Shown: positions 63,289 to 64,000 of the stretch, in pieces
How the letters are laid out: each line of letters starts with the position of its first letter
How positions within the stretch are numbered: position 1 is the first letter of the stretch
Assembly (NCBI RefSeq): GCF_009876115.1
Contig: NZ_WWSY01000006.1
Span: forward strand, 1 to 64,000
Length of the DNA stretch: 64,000 bases
Reading direction: 5' to 3'
From: Collinsella aerofaciens
Lineage (GTDB): Bacteria; Actinomycetota; Coriobacteriia; Coriobacteriales; Coriobacteriaceae
Translations under genes and position numbers: made by a program
The notes under the pieces: generated by a model
Databases searched by the model: none
Seen by the model: only the letters and a program-made list of their open reading frames with translations
Told to the model about the DNA's origin: nothing

Positions 63289-64000
63289 ATGGAATTTTAT
63301 GCAAGCTGCCCCGAGGGCTTTGAATCCGCACTCGCCGACGAGCTCAAGTGGCTCGGGCTTTCGCATGTCCGCCGCCTGAAAGGCCGCGCTACGTTTGAGG
63401 GCGAGCTCGAAGAAGGCTACCGCGCCTGTCTGTGGTCGCGCCTGGCCAGCCGCGTGTTTGTGGTGCTTGGACGCTTTGAGGCGCAGGATGCCGACGAGCT
63501 GTACGACGGCGTTTACGACATCGCTTGGGAGACCATCGTCCGCCCCGGCGCCACCATCGCCATCACCGCCCGCGGCGTGACCGAGCAGCTGCGCAACACG
63601 CGCTTCTCGGCCCTGCGCGCCAAGGACGCGCTGTGCGACCGCTTGGCCGAGACCACGGGCCGTCGTGCCGATGTCGATGCCGCCGACCCCGATGTTCACC
63701 TGCTGCTTTCGCTGCGTCAGCGCCGTGCGAGCATCAGCTTGGACCTTTCGGGCGACCCGCTGTTCAAGCGCCTGCCGTCCGCCGCGACCCGCGCCAACGA
63801 GGGCGCTCACGTGCTGCGCCCCGACTACGCCGCCCTGGTGCTGACGCAGGTCGGCTGGACTGCGCTGTGCGAGCACGAGCTAACGGCCGACGATTACGAG
63901 AACGAGGCCCTTCCCACGCTGGTCGACGCCTCGTGCGCCGGCGGCGGCCTGCTGCTGGAGGCAGTGAATATCCTAACCGACCGCGCTCCGGGAGCCGCCC
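63289..64000 (+). CDS. THUMP-domain rRNA guanine-N2 methyltransferase, partial
   Basis: The first 237 codons of a plus-strand gene cut by the window end. It begins MEFYASCPEGFESALADELK. An N-terminal THUMP/ferredoxin-like RNA-binding region follows (GVTEQLRNTRFSALRAKDAL, then LSLRQRRASISLDLSG) and the methyltransferase domain begins around VDASCAGGGLLLEAVNI, which corresponds to the SAM-binding DPxCGSGT-like motif of RlmL and related enzymes. The usual Asp-Pro and Gly-Ser-Gly are altered here. AGAGAGG precedes the ATG. It probably methylates 23S rRNA. Confidence 0.85.
   Translation, partial: MEFYASCPEGFESALADELKWLGLSHVRRLKGRATFEGELEEGYRACLWSRLASRVFVVLGRFEAQDADELYDGVYDIAWETIVRPGATIAITARGVTEQLRNTRFSALRAKDALCDRLAETTGRRADVDAADPDVHLLLSLRQRRASISLDLSGDPLFKRLPSAATRANEGAHVLRPDYAALVLTQVGWTALCEHELTADDYENEALPTLVDASCAGGGLLLEAVNILTDRAPGAA

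Overview
The window looks like a chromosomal segment of a gut Coriobacteriia bacterium, most likely Collinsella. I infer this from the high GC content, the gene families present, a 16S rRNA gene with actinobacterial-looking leader sequence, and several families of intergenic palindromes. I ran no database search, so the genus is an inference. Coding density is high and no gene with a recognised function is visibly broken.

Layout, left to right. Positions 12-1923 hold a 16S rRNA gene and its leader on the minus strand; 23S would lie outside the window. Next come a phosphohexomutase, a homocysteine S-methyltransferase and a DtxR/MntR-type regulator (minus), divergent from peptidase T. Positions 6433-15930 carry an LCP cell-wall ligase, murA and a complete F1Fo ATP synthase operon, all on the minus strand. 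They are followed by upp, glpK, tsaC, a HicAB toxin-antitoxin pair, prmC and prfA. Positions 23469-27849 pair an M20 peptidase with a polar amino-acid ABC transporter.

Positions 30075-35928 form the most interesting block. It contains a MerR regulator, a UbiX flavin prenyltransferase, a UbiD-family decarboxylase resembling gallate/protocatechuate decarboxylase LpdC, a DASS-type carboxylate transporter, and a fusion of an LpdD-like domain with an isopentenyl-diphosphate-isomerase-like Nudix domain. Together they could import a hydroxyaryl (or other unsaturated) carboxylic acid, make prenylated FMN and decarboxylate the acid. The fused Idi-like domain keeps the metal ligands but has Ala where the isomerase has its catalytic Cys. 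It may therefore supply or process the dimethylallyl donor used by UbiX.

The right half is mostly accessory. It has an MFS exporter, a maltose-type PTS with a GH4 phospho-alpha-glucosidase and RpiR regulator, a low-molecular-weight phosphatase, and a DUF4143-type ATPase flanked by related palindromic elements. It continues with pyridoxamine kinase plus a small metal-site protein, a MarR-controlled heterodimeric ABC exporter, and a LysR-controlled dehydrogenase/MFS operon. It ends with Tex, an ascorbate-type PTS flanked by two transaldolase paralogues with a DeoR regulator, a HAD phosphatase and the start of a THUMP rRNA methyltransferase cut by the window edge.

At least six families of long inverted repeats sit in the intergenic spaces, usually directly after stop codons. 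They are probably RNA 3'-end structures or non-autonomous repeats, and they are among the least explained features here.
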